This document shows positions 9,050 to 18,969 of a DNA stretch of 64,000 nt, piece by piece. Source of the stretch: Mycolicibacterium hodleri (lineage in GTDB: Bacteria > Actinomycetota > Actinomycetes > Mycobacteriales > Mycobacteriaceae); the NCBI RefSeq assembly GCF_025822245.1, contig NZ_JACKTL010000053.1, forward strand, positions 62,001-126,000, read 5' to 3'. Both the position numbers and the translations under genes were made by a program. Numbering within the stretch: the stretch's first letter is position 1; the number at the start of each line of letters is the position of its first letter. Under the pieces are notes generated by a model, which worked only from the letters and a program-made list of their open reading frames with translations, searched no databases and had not been told where the DNA came from.

Positions 9050-9059
9050 CATGCGTGAA

Positions 9060-9103
9060 ATCGATTTTCCCAATGCCGTACATCGGATCTATGCGCTGTA
9101 CAG
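9060..9103. promoter_or_regulatory. Putative LysR operator region, copy 2
   Basis: ATCGATTTTCCCAATGC (9060-9076; 14 of 17 bases identical to 8109-8125) and palindrome CTGTACAG (9096-9103) lie between the LysR stop and the monooxygenase. They fall in what would be codons 4-18 of a longer monooxygenase reading frame, which argues that the true start is downstream. Confidence 0.5.
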
Positions 9104-9161
9104 ATGCAACGGGCCGTTGAACGATGGAGGAGCGAGTAAAACTGCCCAGTTCGTGGAGGTC

Positions 9162-10427
9162 GTGTTGAACCACCAAGAGGTCGAAGTTCTCATCGTCGGA
9201 GCCGGCCAAGCCGGGATCGCGATGAGCGAGCATCTCGGCGTCAAGGACATCCCGCACCTCGTGCTGGAACGTGACCGGGTCGCCGAGCGCTGGCGCTCGT
9301 GGCGCTGGGACTCGCTAGTGGCCAACGGGCCCGCCTGGCATGACCGCTTTCCCGGTCAGGAGTTCGACGTCGCCCCCGACGGCTTCCCCACCAAGGAGGA
9401 GGTCGCGGACTACCTGGTCTCCTACGCCGGCCGGATCGACGCTCCGATTCGCACCGGAGTCGACGTGACCTCGGTACGAAAGATCGACGGCCGCTCCGGT
9501 TTCCGCGTCGAAACCTCCGACGGGACGATAGACGCCCGCTACGTCGTCGCGGCGACGGGTGCGTTCCAGAAGCCGATCATCCCACCGGTCGTCCCCGAGA
9601 CCTCCGGGTTGCACCAGATCCATTCCAGCGGCTACCGCAATCCCCAGCAGCTGCCCGACGGAGCCGTCCTGGTGGTCGGTGCCGGATCCTCCGGCGTCCA
9701 GATCGCCGACGAACTCCGTCAGGCCGGCCGCCAGGTGTACCTGGCCGTTGGACCGCACGACCGGCCACCACGTAGCTACCGCGGCCGCGACTTTTGTTGG
9801 TGGCTGGGTGTTTTGGGAAAATGGGACCTGGCCGCGCCGCCGCGGGGTGCCGAGCACGTGACGATCGCGGTCAGCGGCGCCCACGGTGGGCACACCGTCG
9901 ACTTTCGCGAACTCGCGGCCACCGGTGTGACGCTCACCGGACTGGCCGGCCCGTTCGTCGACGGTGTCATGCACTTCGCCGACGACCTGCGCACCAACAT
10001 CGCAGCAGGTGACGCGAACTACCTGTCCATGCTCGACGAAGCGGACGCCTACGTCGCCCGCAACGGGCTGGACCTGCCCGAGGAACCACGGGCCCGTGAG
10101 TTCCTGCCCGATCCAGCATGCGTCACCGATCCGCTGCGCGAACTCGACCTCGCAGCAGCGGGCGTCACCTCGATAATCTGGGCGACCGGTTTTGCCTTCG
10201 ATTACGGCTGGTTGCAGGTCGACGCCTTCGACGAACGGGGCAAGCCACTGCATCAGCGGGGCGTGTCGACCGAACCGGGAATCTACTTCCTGGGACTGCC
10301 CTGGCAGTCACGACGCGGATCCAGCTTCATCTGGGGGGTCTGGCACGACGCCAAGTACCTTGCCGACCAAATCGCCATTCAGCGAAGCTATTTGGCCTAC
10401 GAGGCGCCGGCGCTCGCCGAGCGCTGA
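9162..10427 (+). CDS. Flavin-containing monooxygenase-like NAD(P)/FAD oxidoreductase
   Basis: About 421 aa with two dinucleotide folds: FAD-binding VEVLIVGAGQAGIAMSEHL at the N terminus and NADPH-binding VLVVGAGSSGVQIADEL near residue 170. The arrangement and the ATGAFQKP and GLHQIHSSGY segments are those of single-component FMO/YUCCA-like enzymes that N-, S- or C-hydroxylate small molecules. The start is uncertain. The frame is open back to an ATG at 9051, but the repeated regulatory element lies there. GTG 9162 and TTG 9165 follow a GGAGGT at 9155-9160, which is tight for GTG. First gene of a six-gene coupled operon; it would introduce oxygen into a nitrogenous substrate, an inference from neighbours. 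Confidence 0.8.
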   Translation: MLNHQEVEVLIVGAGQAGIAMSEHLGVKDIPHLVLERDRVAERWRSWRWDSLVANGPAWHDRFPGQEFDVAPDGFPTKEEVADYLVSYAGRIDAPIRTGVDVTSVRKIDGRSGFRVETSDGTIDARYVVAATGAFQKPIIPPVVPETSGLHQIHSSGYRNPQQLPDGAVLVVGAGSSGVQIADELRQAGRQVYLAVGPHDRPPRSYRGRDFCWWLGVLGKWDLAAPPRGAEHVTIAVSGAHGGHTVDFRELAATGVTLTGLAGPFVDGVMHFADDLRTNIAAGDANYLSMLDEADAYVARNGLDLPEEPRAREFLPDPACVTDPLRELDLAAAGVTSIIWATGFAFDYGWLQVDAFDERGKPLHQRGVSTEPGIYFLGLPWQSRRGSSFIWGVWHDAKYLADQIAIQRSYLAYEAPALAER

Positions 10428-10447
10428 CGGAAGAGGAGCGCTCACAC

Positions 10448-10882
10448 ATGCTCGACGCGACCCCAGAAGGCGCGACGCACCGGCGAATCCGGCCCTTCAA
10501 CACCAAGATCACCTATCCCGAACAGAACCTCGACAACGACCTCTGCCAGGCCGTCGTCGCCGGGGGCGTCGTGTATCTGCGCGGCCAGATCGGCCAGGAC
10601 CTCGACACCAGAGAGTCCGTCGGTGTCGGCGACGTCGAAGCCCAGGCCGAGAAGGCGATGGCCAACATCGCGATGCTGCTCGACGAGGCGGGCAGCAGCC
10701 TCGCCGACATCGTCAAGGTCACCGTGTACCTGGTCGACATCCGCTACCGCGAACCGGTGTACCGCGTCATGGGGCGCTGGCTCAAGGGCGTGTACCCGGT
10801 GTCCACCGGACTCGTCGTCGACGCCCTCGCCCGACCCGAATGGTTGGTCGAGATCGACGCCACCGCGGTGCTCAGCCAATGA
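10448..10882 (+). CDS. RidA-family (YjgF/YER057c/UK114) protein
   Basis: 144 aa. Conserved Rid features: VVAGGVVYLRGQIGQD, AMANIAMLLDEAGSSLADIVKVTVYLVDI, and the C-terminal ALARPEWLVEIDATAVL. Archetypal RidA deaminates reactive enamine/imine intermediates; catabolic-operon members are often specialised deaminases. The Arg that contacts the substrate carboxylate in RidA (normally in a PxR(S/T) motif) is not obvious here, so a specialised Rid subfamily is likely. It starts 20 nt after the monooxygenase and overlaps DUF1028 by 4 nt. A good fit is hydrolysis of an imine or enamine produced by the flavoprotein. Confidence 0.85.
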   Translation: MLDATPEGATHRRIRPFNTKITYPEQNLDNDLCQAVVAGGVVYLRGQIGQDLDTRESVGVGDVEAQAEKAMANIAMLLDEAGSSLADIVKVTVYLVDIRYREPVYRVMGRWLKGVYPVSTGLVVDALARPEWLVEIDATAVLSQ

Positions 10883-11547
10883 CGTTCTCACTCGTCGTCC
10901 GCGACGGTTCGGCGTTCGGGATGGTGGTGTGCTCGTCGAGTCCCGCCGTCGCGTCACGGTGCGTGCACCTGCGGGCCGGGGTCGGAGCGGTGGCCTCTCA
11001 GAACGTCACCAACCCGAATCTGGGGTTCGTCGCGCTGGAGGCACTGGCCGGCGGCGCGGACGCCGCGACCGCTCTCGCCGCCGCCGTCACCGCCGAGCGA
11101 CACCCCGAATACCGACAACTGATCGTCGTCGACCGCACCGGCGGCACGGCGATTCACACCGGAGCCCAGGCATTGGGCATCCGTCACGAGGTGCGAGCGG
11201 AAGACGTTGCGGCCGCGGGCAACATGCTGAGTGACGCAGGGGTCATCCAGGCCCTGGTCGACGGATACTCGGCCTCGACCGCGCCTGCGCTGGAACGACG
11301 GCTGCTCGACGGGCTGAGCGCGGCGCTCACCGCAGGCGGGGAGGCCGGTCCCGTGCACTCGGCCGGACTGCAGGTGACAGCGGACGTGGCGTGGCCGGTA
11401 ACCGATCTGCGCGTCGACTGGCACGACGACCCGATCGCGGAACTTCATCGGCTGTGGACGGTGTGGGAACCGCAGAAGGCCGACTACCGCACCCGTGGAC
11501 TCGACCCGACGGCCGCACCGTCCTACGGCGTGCCGGGGGACCTGTGA
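10879..11547 (+). CDS. DUF1028 family protein (putative Ntn-type hydrolase)
   Basis: 222 aa. The N terminus MTFSLVVRDGSAFGMVVCSS, the segments GVGAVASQNVTNPNLG and TGAQALG, and AAGNMLSDAGVIQAL match DUF1028. This family has no settled biochemical function and is often found beside Rid proteins and peptidases or amidohydrolases in catabolic operons. Some workers consider it Ntn-hydrolase-like; the Thr after the initiator Met would be the candidate nucleophile, which is inference. It is coupled at both ends (ATGA with RidA, GTGA with the M20 enzyme), so it is an integral pathway member. Confidence 0.8.
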   Translation: MTFSLVVRDGSAFGMVVCSSSPAVASRCVHLRAGVGAVASQNVTNPNLGFVALEALAGGADAATALAAAVTAERHPEYRQLIVVDRTGGTAIHTGAQALGIRHEVRAEDVAAAGNMLSDAGVIQALVDGYSASTAPALERRLLDGLSAALTAGGEAGPVHSAGLQVTADVAWPVTDLRVDWHDDPIAELHRLWTVWEPQKADYRTRGLDPTAAPSYGVPGDL

Positions 11548-12703
11548 CCACCGCACTGGAAGATGCCGTCCGCACGACCGGTGACCGGGTCGTCGACGGG
11601 ATCCTGGCCCTGTCCCACGATCTGCACGCGCACCCCGAAATCGCTTGGGAGGAAGTCAGATCCAGCGCCCGGGTCGCCGGTAACCTTGCCGACGCCGGAT
11701 TCACCGTGCAGGAGAACTACACGGATTTGCCGACCGCGTTCCTGGCGCGCCGTGGCACCGGGCCGCTGCATCTGGCGGTGTGCGCCGAATACGACGCGCT
11801 GCCCGGCATGGGACATGCCTGCGGACACAACGTCATCGCCGCCATCTCGACCGGTGCTGCGATCGCACTCGCGCCGTACGTCGACGACCTCGGGATCACC
11901 CTGTCGGTCTTCGGCACCCCGGCCGAGGAGGGCGGGGGAGGCAAGATCGAAATGCTGGACCGCGGCGGGTTCGCCGGAGTGCACGCCGCCGCGATGGTGC
12001 ACCCCGGGCCGGTCGACGTGGCCCGCGCCGAACCGTATGCCGTGTCGCACAGCCACATTCGCTACGACGGCAAGTCCGCGCACGCGGCGGCCTACCCCGA
12101 CCGCGGGATCAACGCCGCGGACGCGTTCACGCTGGCGCAGGTCGGCATCGGCCTGTTGCGTCAACATCTTCCGCCCGACACCCGGGTGCACGGCATCATG
12201 ACCAACGGCGGCGAAGCGCCCAACGCCATTCCGCAGCGCACCGAGGGACGCTGGTATGTCCGCGCCGGCTCGCTGGCCGAACTCGCCGACCTCGAGCGAC
12301 GGGTCAACCGGTGCTTCGAGGCCGGCGCACTGGCCACCGGTTGCGAGTTGACGATCAGCCCGGAGAGCAAGCCTTACTCCGAATTCCGCACCGACGAACG
12401 CCTGCTCGGCCACTATGTGCACCGGGCCGAGCAGCTGGGCAGACGCTTCAGCTCGGGATCGGACTCGTTGATGAATCGCGCCTCGACCGACATGGGCAAC
12501 GTCTCGCAGCAAGTGGCGGCCATTCACCCCTACATCGGCATCGATTCGCTCCCCGCGGTCAACCATCAACCCGAATTCGCCGCTGCCGCCGCGACTCCGG
12601 CGGCCGACCGCGCGGCAGTCGAGGGCGCACGTGCGCTGGCACTGACCGTGTTGGATGCCGCGCTCGACCCCGGTACCCGGGACCATCTGATCGGCGGCAC
12701 GCC

Positions 12704-12707
<4 letters not shown>
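11544..12707 (+). CDS. M20-family metallo-amidohydrolase
   Basis: 387 aa, zinc-dependent M20D-type amidase (AbgB/PM20D2-like) that hydrolyses N-acyl-amino acids or dipeptides. Metal-site motifs: VCAEYDALPGMGHACGHN and TPAEEGGGGKIE (catalytic and metal Glu pair), then the lid-domain SHSHIRYDGKSAHAAAYPDRG, and a C-terminal His in PAVNHQPEF. The GTG start overlaps the DUF1028 stop (GTGA) and the stop overlaps the aspartase ATG. Placed before aspartase, it may release an aspartate-like amino acid from an amide; this is inference. Confidence 0.87.
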
Positions 12708-14130
<1,423 letters not shown>

Positions 14131-14134
<4 letters not shown>

Positions 14135-14916
14135 CCGTCACCATCGGATTGGCGCAGTGGCTGCCACGCTGCCACGAGCCCGACGAGAATCTGCGCGCCG
14201 CGCAGGGCTTCATCGGCGCATTGGCCGACCGTGGCTGCAATTGGGTGGTGCTCCCCGAGCTGTGGCCCTGTGGGTATGACCCCGCGACGCTCGCTCGCGA
14301 TGCGGGTGACGCCGCCGAACCGATCGACGGCCCCCGGGGTGAGGCACTGGCAGCGGCTGCCCGTGCCAACCAGGTATGGCTCTTCGCCGGCACGGTACCC
14401 GAGCGCGACGGAGACGTCCTCTACAACACCGCCGTCGTCTACGACCCGGCAGGCCGGCGTGCAGCGGTACATCGCAAGGTTCACCTGTACACACCACTTG
14501 GTGAAGACAAGGTCTTCGCGGCGGGAGATGAACCCACCGTCGTGCACGTCGACGGGATCGGGGCGGTAGGTCTGAGCACGTGCTTCGACGGTGACCATCC
14601 CGCCTACGCCAGGCAGCTGAACCGGCTCGGCGCCCGGGTCGTGGTCGCACCGTGTGCGTACGAAGTCGCCGCAGAATCGTGGTGGGACGTGCTCTACCCG
14701 GCCAACGCCCTGGTCAACGGCCAGTGGTGGGTCATGGCGAATCAGTGCGGCGACGAACTACTCGGCAAGAGCAGGGTCATCGCGCCGGACGGTTCGGTGG
14801 CGGCGCAGGCGGATCGTGTCGGACAGCGCGACACGCCAGAGCTTCTCGTCACGACGGTCGACCTCGAGTCCGGCATCCGCGCGGCGGAACGTGCCGCCGG
14901 TGCGCTGTGGCGTTGA
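14131..14916 (+). CDS. Carbon-nitrogen hydrolase (nitrilase superfamily, omega-amidase-like)
   Basis: 261 aa, nitrilase-superfamily fold. The catalytic triad is visible: Glu43 (VVLPELWPCGY), Lys116 (VHRKVHLY) and Cys151 (LSTCFDGDHPAY). Members hydrolyse amides, carbamoyl groups or nitriles in the cytoplasm. The length and motif spacing fit omega-amidase or N-carbamoyl amino acid hydrolase branches. Last gene of the coupled operon, starting in the aspartase stop (ATGA). It may act before aspartase by making aspartate or its precursor from an amide or carbamoyl compound. Confidence 0.85.
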
Positions 14917-14936
14917 CGGGAAGTACACGCGTGTAA

Positions 14937-14970
14937 TTCATCCACACTGTGCACAACTCCTGTGGATGAA
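14937..14970. terminator. Hairpin between convergent genes, likely bidirectional terminator
   Basis: A perfect 10-bp inverted repeat (TTCATCCACA and TGTGGATGAA) around a 14-nt loop fills the short gap between the nitrilase stop and the 3' end of the opposite-strand hydrolase. There is no T-tract. Position and symmetry suggest a bidirectional terminator. The arms resemble DnaA boxes (TTATCCACA) but are not exact. Confidence 0.55.
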
Positions 14971-14972
14971 GC

Positions 14973-15742
14973 TCAGTCCAGGTGTCGGCCGACGAAGTCG
15001 ACGATCGCGGCGGCGACCTCCCGATGGGTCACGTCGTTGAGGATGTCGTGCCCGCCACCGTCGATCTCGACGAGCGACAGTGGCTCGATCTGCTCGGCGT
15101 AGGCCCGCACCGCACCCACCGGCGCGATGGGATCGTTGCTGCCGTGCACCGCGAGCGTGGGCACCGCCAGGGTGGGCAGGGTCGCGCCGAAGGCGTCCCA
15201 GCCCCGGTCCAACTCACGCGCCAGGGGCCGCCGTCGGCGTCGACGAACGCCAGCGGATCGTTCTCGATGGCGTCGAGGTAGAACGGATCGGCCGACAGCT
15301 GACTCGGAGCGATCTCGAAGGTCGAGTCGACGTCGACCAGACCGGGGACCGGCACCAGCGGTGCGCCCGAGACCACCGCCGCCCGGTATGGCGCGGGGTT
15401 GGCGAGGAGCTTCCACAGCGTGGCCACCGCGCCGAACGAATGACCCTGGGCGACAAGCGGTGTGCCCGGGCGTTCGGCCTCGGCTAGCTCGGCGAGGCGG
15501 TCGGCCAACCCGATGCTGGCCTCCAGGGTGGTGAAGTCCCCGCGCTCACCCGGGGTCAGGCCGTGCCCGAACTGGTCGACCGCCCACAGGTCCACGCCCG
15601 CGGCGTTCAGCGCGAAGCCGTAGCGATGGTAGAGCCCGGTGTGCTCGCCGAACCCGTGCAGGAAGATCACGGCAGCCCGCGGGTTGAGGGCCGCCCAGTG
15701 CCGGTAGTACGCCCGGCCGTCGTCCGTTTCGAGAAATGGCAT
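14973..15742 (-). pseudogene. Alpha/beta hydrolase (monoacylglycerol-lipase-like), frameshifted
   Basis: Read from ATG 15742, the first ~170 codons encode a good hydrolase: AVIFLHGFGEHTGLYHRYG with the oxyanion HG, and the nucleophile elbow LVAQGHSFGAVATL (GHSFG). At a GGGG run (15224-15227 on the + strand; CCCC in the gene) the frame breaks. The family-like continuation LARELDRGWDAFGATLP, then VHGSNDPIAP (acid) and GGGHDILNDV (His), is in another frame and ends at 14973. One extra C would restore GGPLARELDRGW and a full ~256-aa protein with an intact Ser-Asp-His triad. So it is either a single-base deletion or a homopolymer sequencing error. Confidence 0.75.
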
Positions 15743-15793
15743 GCGTCGACCCCATCAGGTGGGCCGCGGTCCCGCAAGACATCCGCTCAACGG

Positions 15794-16567
15794 TTACCCG
15801 ATGGACTCGAGGATGAGGCGTTCGGTCTCGCGCGGCCGATCCCAGTGCGGGAAGTGCCCACACCCGGAGAACCAGTGCAGGGAGGCATCCGGGAACAGCT
15901 GGGTCGCGCGCTCCGCCTGGCTGGGCGCCGTCACGCGGTCGTTGCGGCCCCACCCCATGACGACGTTCCCCCGCAGCGAACCGGCCGGGGCGCCTTGCTG
16001 TTTCGGCCCGTGCACCAGGTCGTGCAGGGCCTCGTCGAGGCTGGGGGAGCCGGCGAAGTTGCGCAGCTCCTGCAGCACCAGGTCGGCGGGCAGCCGCCAG
16101 GGCTTGGCCGAGAACTGCAGCAGTAGGGCGGTGCGCCCGAACGGGTTCGCGGTCAGGGCGGGCAGCAGCGGCTGGATGCGCCGCACCAACGCGATCGACG
16201 GGCCGACGGTGGCGCCGAACACCTTCACCTGGCGGTCGGTCCAGAAGCCGCCGGGGTCGAGTGCGACGACGTTGCCGCGATGGCCGCGGCGGGCGAGTTC
16301 GAGCGACATGCGGGCACCCATCGAACTGCCGACCACGTCGACGTCGCCGAGACGTTCTTCGGCGATGAACGTCTCCACCGCGTCGGTCAACGACGCGACG
16401 GTCACCTCACCCGGCAGGGCCTCGCTCTTGCCGAACCCGGGCAGGTCGACGGCGACCACGGTGCGCTCCCGGGCCAACGCGGGAACGATCGGATCCCAGT
16501 TGTGCAGGTTGGAGATTCCGTGGAGCAGGAGGAGTGGCTTGCCGGATCCGGTCCGTACTGAATGCAT
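15794..16567 (-). CDS. Alpha/beta-fold hydrolase
   Basis: 257 aa. The order is typical of soluble alpha/beta hydrolases: PLLLLHGISNLHNWDPI (oxyanion HG), VVAVDLPGFGKSE, the nucleophile elbow VVGSSMGARMSLELA (G-S-S-M-G), a cap region around residues 110-190, then VVMGWGRNDRVTAP (acid) and WFSGCGHFPHWDRP (catalytic His). ATG at 16567. It lies downstream of the LysR gene on the same strand with 27 bp between them, so the two may be cotranscribed. The substrate (ester, epoxide or lactone) is unknown. Confidence 0.82.
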   Translation of the reverse strand: MHSVRTGSGKPLLLLHGISNLHNWDPIVPALARERTVVAVDLPGFGKSEALPGEVTVASLTDAVETFIAEERLGDVDVVGSSMGARMSLELARRGHRGNVVALDPGGFWTDRQVKVFGATVGPSIALVRRIQPLLPALTANPFGRTALLLQFSAKPWRLPADLVLQELRNFAGSPSLDEALHDLVHGPKQQGAPAGSLRGNVVMGWGRNDRVTAPSQAERATQLFPDASLHWFSGCGHFPHWDRPRETERLILESIG

Positions 16568-16594
16568 GCCGTGGGGATACCCACGGACGGCCGG

Positions 16595-17503
16595 TCACAC
16601 GGCGCCGCCGAGGAGCGCCTCGCGCTGGTCGTCCATCTGGGCGCCAATGGCCTCGACCAGGGCGCGCACCTCCGGGCGGCGCAGGGTCTCGGCGCGGGCC
16701 ACCAGCCAGTAGCTCAGCAGCAGCGCGACGTCGTCGCGGAGCACGCGCACCAGATCGTCGTGCCGGTCGGCCATGAAACAGGGCAACAACCCGAGCCCGG
16801 CCGACGCACGGGTCGCCTCGACGTGGACGAAGACGTTGGTCGAGGTGACCGATTCCCGCATGGCGGGGGCGAACGTGCGAGCCAGGTCGAGGTCGTCGAC
16901 CTGCAGCATGGAGTCGATGAAGTACACCAGTGGATGGCCGGCGAGGTCGACGGTGGACGCGGGCGCACCGTGCTCGCCGAGGTACCGCCGCGACCCGTAG
17001 AGGCCCAGACGGTAGTCGCCGAGCCGGGTGACTTCGGCGCGGTGCACCTGGGGTTCGCCGACCACGACTTCGACGTCGAGACCCGCGCGCTGCTGGGTGA
17101 CCCGTCGGGTGGCGGTGACGATTTCAACGGATACCTTCGGGTGCCGCTGCTGGACGCGGGCCGCCGCGGGCGCGGCGATGTAGGCGCTGAACCCGTCGGT
17201 GGCCGACATGCGGACGACGCCTTCGAGCGTCCGCGTCCCCGCGGGCCCGGCCAGCGAGCGCACGGCGGACTCGACCGCTTCGGCGGCCGTCAGTGCCTCC
17301 CGGCCGAGTTCGGTGAGCTCCCAGCCCGCCGAGTTGCGAGCGAGCAGCCGACCGCCGACCGACCGCTCCAGAGCCGCGATGCGGCGCGAGACGGTGGTGT
17401 GGTTGAGGCCGAGTTCTTCGGCGGCCGAGACGAAGCGGCCCGAGCGGCCGACGGCGAGCAGGACCAGCAGGTCATCGGCGCTCAGCCGTTTCGGATCGGT
17501 CAC
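16595..17503 (-). CDS. LysR-family transcriptional regulator
   Basis: 302 aa from GTG 17503 (MTDPKRLSADDLLVLLAVGR). The HTH is seen in FVSAAEELGLNHTTVSRRI, followed by an effector-binding domain from EGVVRMSATDGFSAYIAAP. A longer frame back to 17542 exists, but it would include the palindrome CTGCATTTTTGCAG that probably is the operator. It is divergent from the MFS symporter/SDR pair across 116 bp, the classic LysR arrangement, and so is likely to control uptake and oxidation of the symporter's substrate. Confidence 0.85.
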   Translation of the reverse strand: MTDPKRLSADDLLVLLAVGRSGRFVSAAEELGLNHTTVSRRIAALERSVGGRLLARNSAGWELTELGREALTAAEAVESAVRSLAGPAGTRTLEGVVRMSATDGFSAYIAAPAAARVQQRHPKVSVEIVTATRRVTQQRAGLDVEVVVGEPQVHRAEVTRLGDYRLGLYGSRRYLGEHGAPASTVDLAGHPLVYFIDSMLQVDDLDLARTFAPAMRESVTSTNVFVHVEATRASAGLGLLPCFMADRHDDLVRVLRDDVALLLSYWLVARAETLRRPEVRALVEAIGAQMDDQREALLGGAV

Positions 17504-17505
17504 GT

Positions 17506-17519
17506 CTGCATTTTTGCAG
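17506..17519. promoter_or_regulatory. Palindrome CTGCA-TTTT-TGCAG, probable LysR operator
   Basis: A perfect 5-bp dyad with a 4-nt A/T centre lies immediately before the LysR GTG and within the region divergent from the MFS gene. A/T-centred dyads in such regions are typical LysR recognition sites; binding here would allow autoregulation. Confidence 0.5.
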
Positions 17520-17619
17520 AGCACTCCTGCGTCGTTGGGCATTGCCGGAGAAGTGGGGTGCAGGAATACTCAGATGGAATGTGTGGTGCGTCACATGCAC
17601 CGGCGGAACGGAGAGTCAG

Positions 17620-18969
17620 ATGAGCACGTCGACGCCGACCGGTTTGCGCCGCGTCGTCGCAGCCTCGATGGCAGGCACGGTGGTCGAGTGGTACGAGTTC
17701 TTCCTCTACGGCACGGCCGCCACCCTGGTGTTCAACAAGATCTTCTTCTCGGAGGCCACCAGCGACCTCAATGCGATCTTCCTGGCCTTCGCCACGTATG
17801 CCGTCGGCTTCATCGCGCGACCCGTGGGCGGCGTGGTGTTCGGCCACTACGGCGACAAGTTCGGCCGCAAGAAGCTCCTCCAGTTCAGCCTGATCCTCGT
17901 CGGCGCCGCGACGTTCCTGATGGGCTGCCTGCCGACGTTCGGGCAGATCGGCTACTGGGCACCGGGACTGTTGGTGGCCCTGCGGTTCATCCAGGGCTTC
18001 GCGGTCGGCGGCGAGTGGGGCGGGGCCATCCTCCTCGTGGCCGAACACAGCCCGGACCGCCAGCGGGGTTTCTGGGCCAGTTGGCCGCAGGCCGGCGTTC
18101 CCATGGGCAACCTGCTGGCCACGATCGTGCTCCTGGTGCTGACCGGCACGCTGTCCGACGCGGCGTTCCTGTCCTGGGGCTGGCGCGTGGCGTTCTGGCT
18201 GTCCGCCGTGGTCGTGCTGATCGGCTACTACATCCGCACCAAGGTCACCGACGCGCCGATCTTCGTCGAGGCGCAACGGGAAGCCGAGCGGATCAAGGCG
18301 TCGTCGTACAGCGTCGTCGAGGTGCTCAAGCGCTATCCCCGCGGCGTCTTCACCGCGATGGGTCTGCGCTTCGGCGAGAACATCATGTACTACCTGGTGG
18401 TCACGTTCTCCATCACCTATCTGAAGGTTCAGGTGGGCGCCGACACCAGTTCGATCCTCTGGTACTTGCTCGTCGCGCACGCGGTGCACTTCGTCGTCGT
18501 GCCGTTGGTCGGGCACCTGTCGGACCGGCTCGGCCGCAAGCCCGTCTACATGGTGGGTGCGGTCCTCGGCGCCTCCTGGGGGTTCTTCGCCTTTCCCATG
18601 ATGAACAGCGGCAACTACGTCGTCGTGACCGCCGCGGTGACGATCGGCTTGGTCTTCCATGCCTTCATGTACTCCCCGCAGCCGGCCATCATGGCCGAGA
18701 TGTTCCCCACCCGGATGCGGTATTCCGGTGTCTCCCTTGGTTATCAGGTGACGTCCATCGTGGCGGGCTCGCTGGCACCTCTGATCGCCGTCAAGCTGCT
18801 CGAGATCTACGACTCCTCGGTGCCGATCGCGATCTACCTGGCGGCGGCGTGCGCCGTCACGTTCGTCGCGGTGCTCTACACCAGGGAGACCAACGGCCTC
18901 GACCTCGAGACGCTCGACGTCGCCGACGCCGACGAGCTCGTCGCGGAGCGGCGCAGGGCCGCCGTCTGA
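17620..18969 (+). CDS. MFS metabolite:H+ symporter (MHS family)
   Basis: 449 aa with 12 predicted membrane segments. MHS-family marks: AGTVVEWYEFFLYGTAATLV in the first helix, GGVVFGHYGDKFGRKKLL in loop 2-3, GFAVGGEWGGAILLVAEHSP, and HLSDRLGRKPVYMVG in the central loop repeat. Relatives carry proline/betaine, shikimate, citrate or ketoglutarate. GGAGAG lies 6 nt before ATG 17620; an upstream in-frame TTG is unlikely. It overlaps the SDR by 1 nt, so the pair is an operon. Given the 3-hydroxybutyrate-dehydrogenase-like SDR, a small hydroxy acid is a plausible cargo. Confidence 0.88.
   Translation: MSTSTPTGLRRVVAASMAGTVVEWYEFFLYGTAATLVFNKIFFSEATSDLNAIFLAFATYAVGFIARPVGGVVFGHYGDKFGRKKLLQFSLILVGAATFLMGCLPTFGQIGYWAPGLLVALRFIQGFAVGGEWGGAILLVAEHSPDRQRGFWASWPQAGVPMGNLLATIVLLVLTGTLSDAAFLSWGWRVAFWLSAVVVLIGYYIRTKVTDAPIFVEAQREAERIKASSYSVVEVLKRYPRGVFTAMGLRFGENIMYYLVVTFSITYLKVQVGADTSSILWYLLVAHAVHFVVVPLVGHLSDRLGRKPVYMVGAVLGASWGFFAFPMMNSGNYVVVTAAVTIGLVFHAFMYSPQPAIMAEMFPTRMRYSGVSLGYQVTSIVAGSLAPLIAVKLLEIYDSSVPIAIYLAAACAVTFVAVLYTRETNGLDLETLDVADADELVAERRRAAV

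Noticed and set aside
9051..9161. N-terminal extension of the monooxygenase from ATG 9051
   Set aside because: No ribosome site, no flavoprotein homology, and it contains the sequence element also found upstream of the LysR gene, so the region is better read as promoter.
14937..14970. Chromosomal origin or DnaA-box cluster
   Set aside because: Only two imperfect boxes within one hairpin, no AT-rich stretch and no dnaA/dnaN neighbours. A terminator explains it better.
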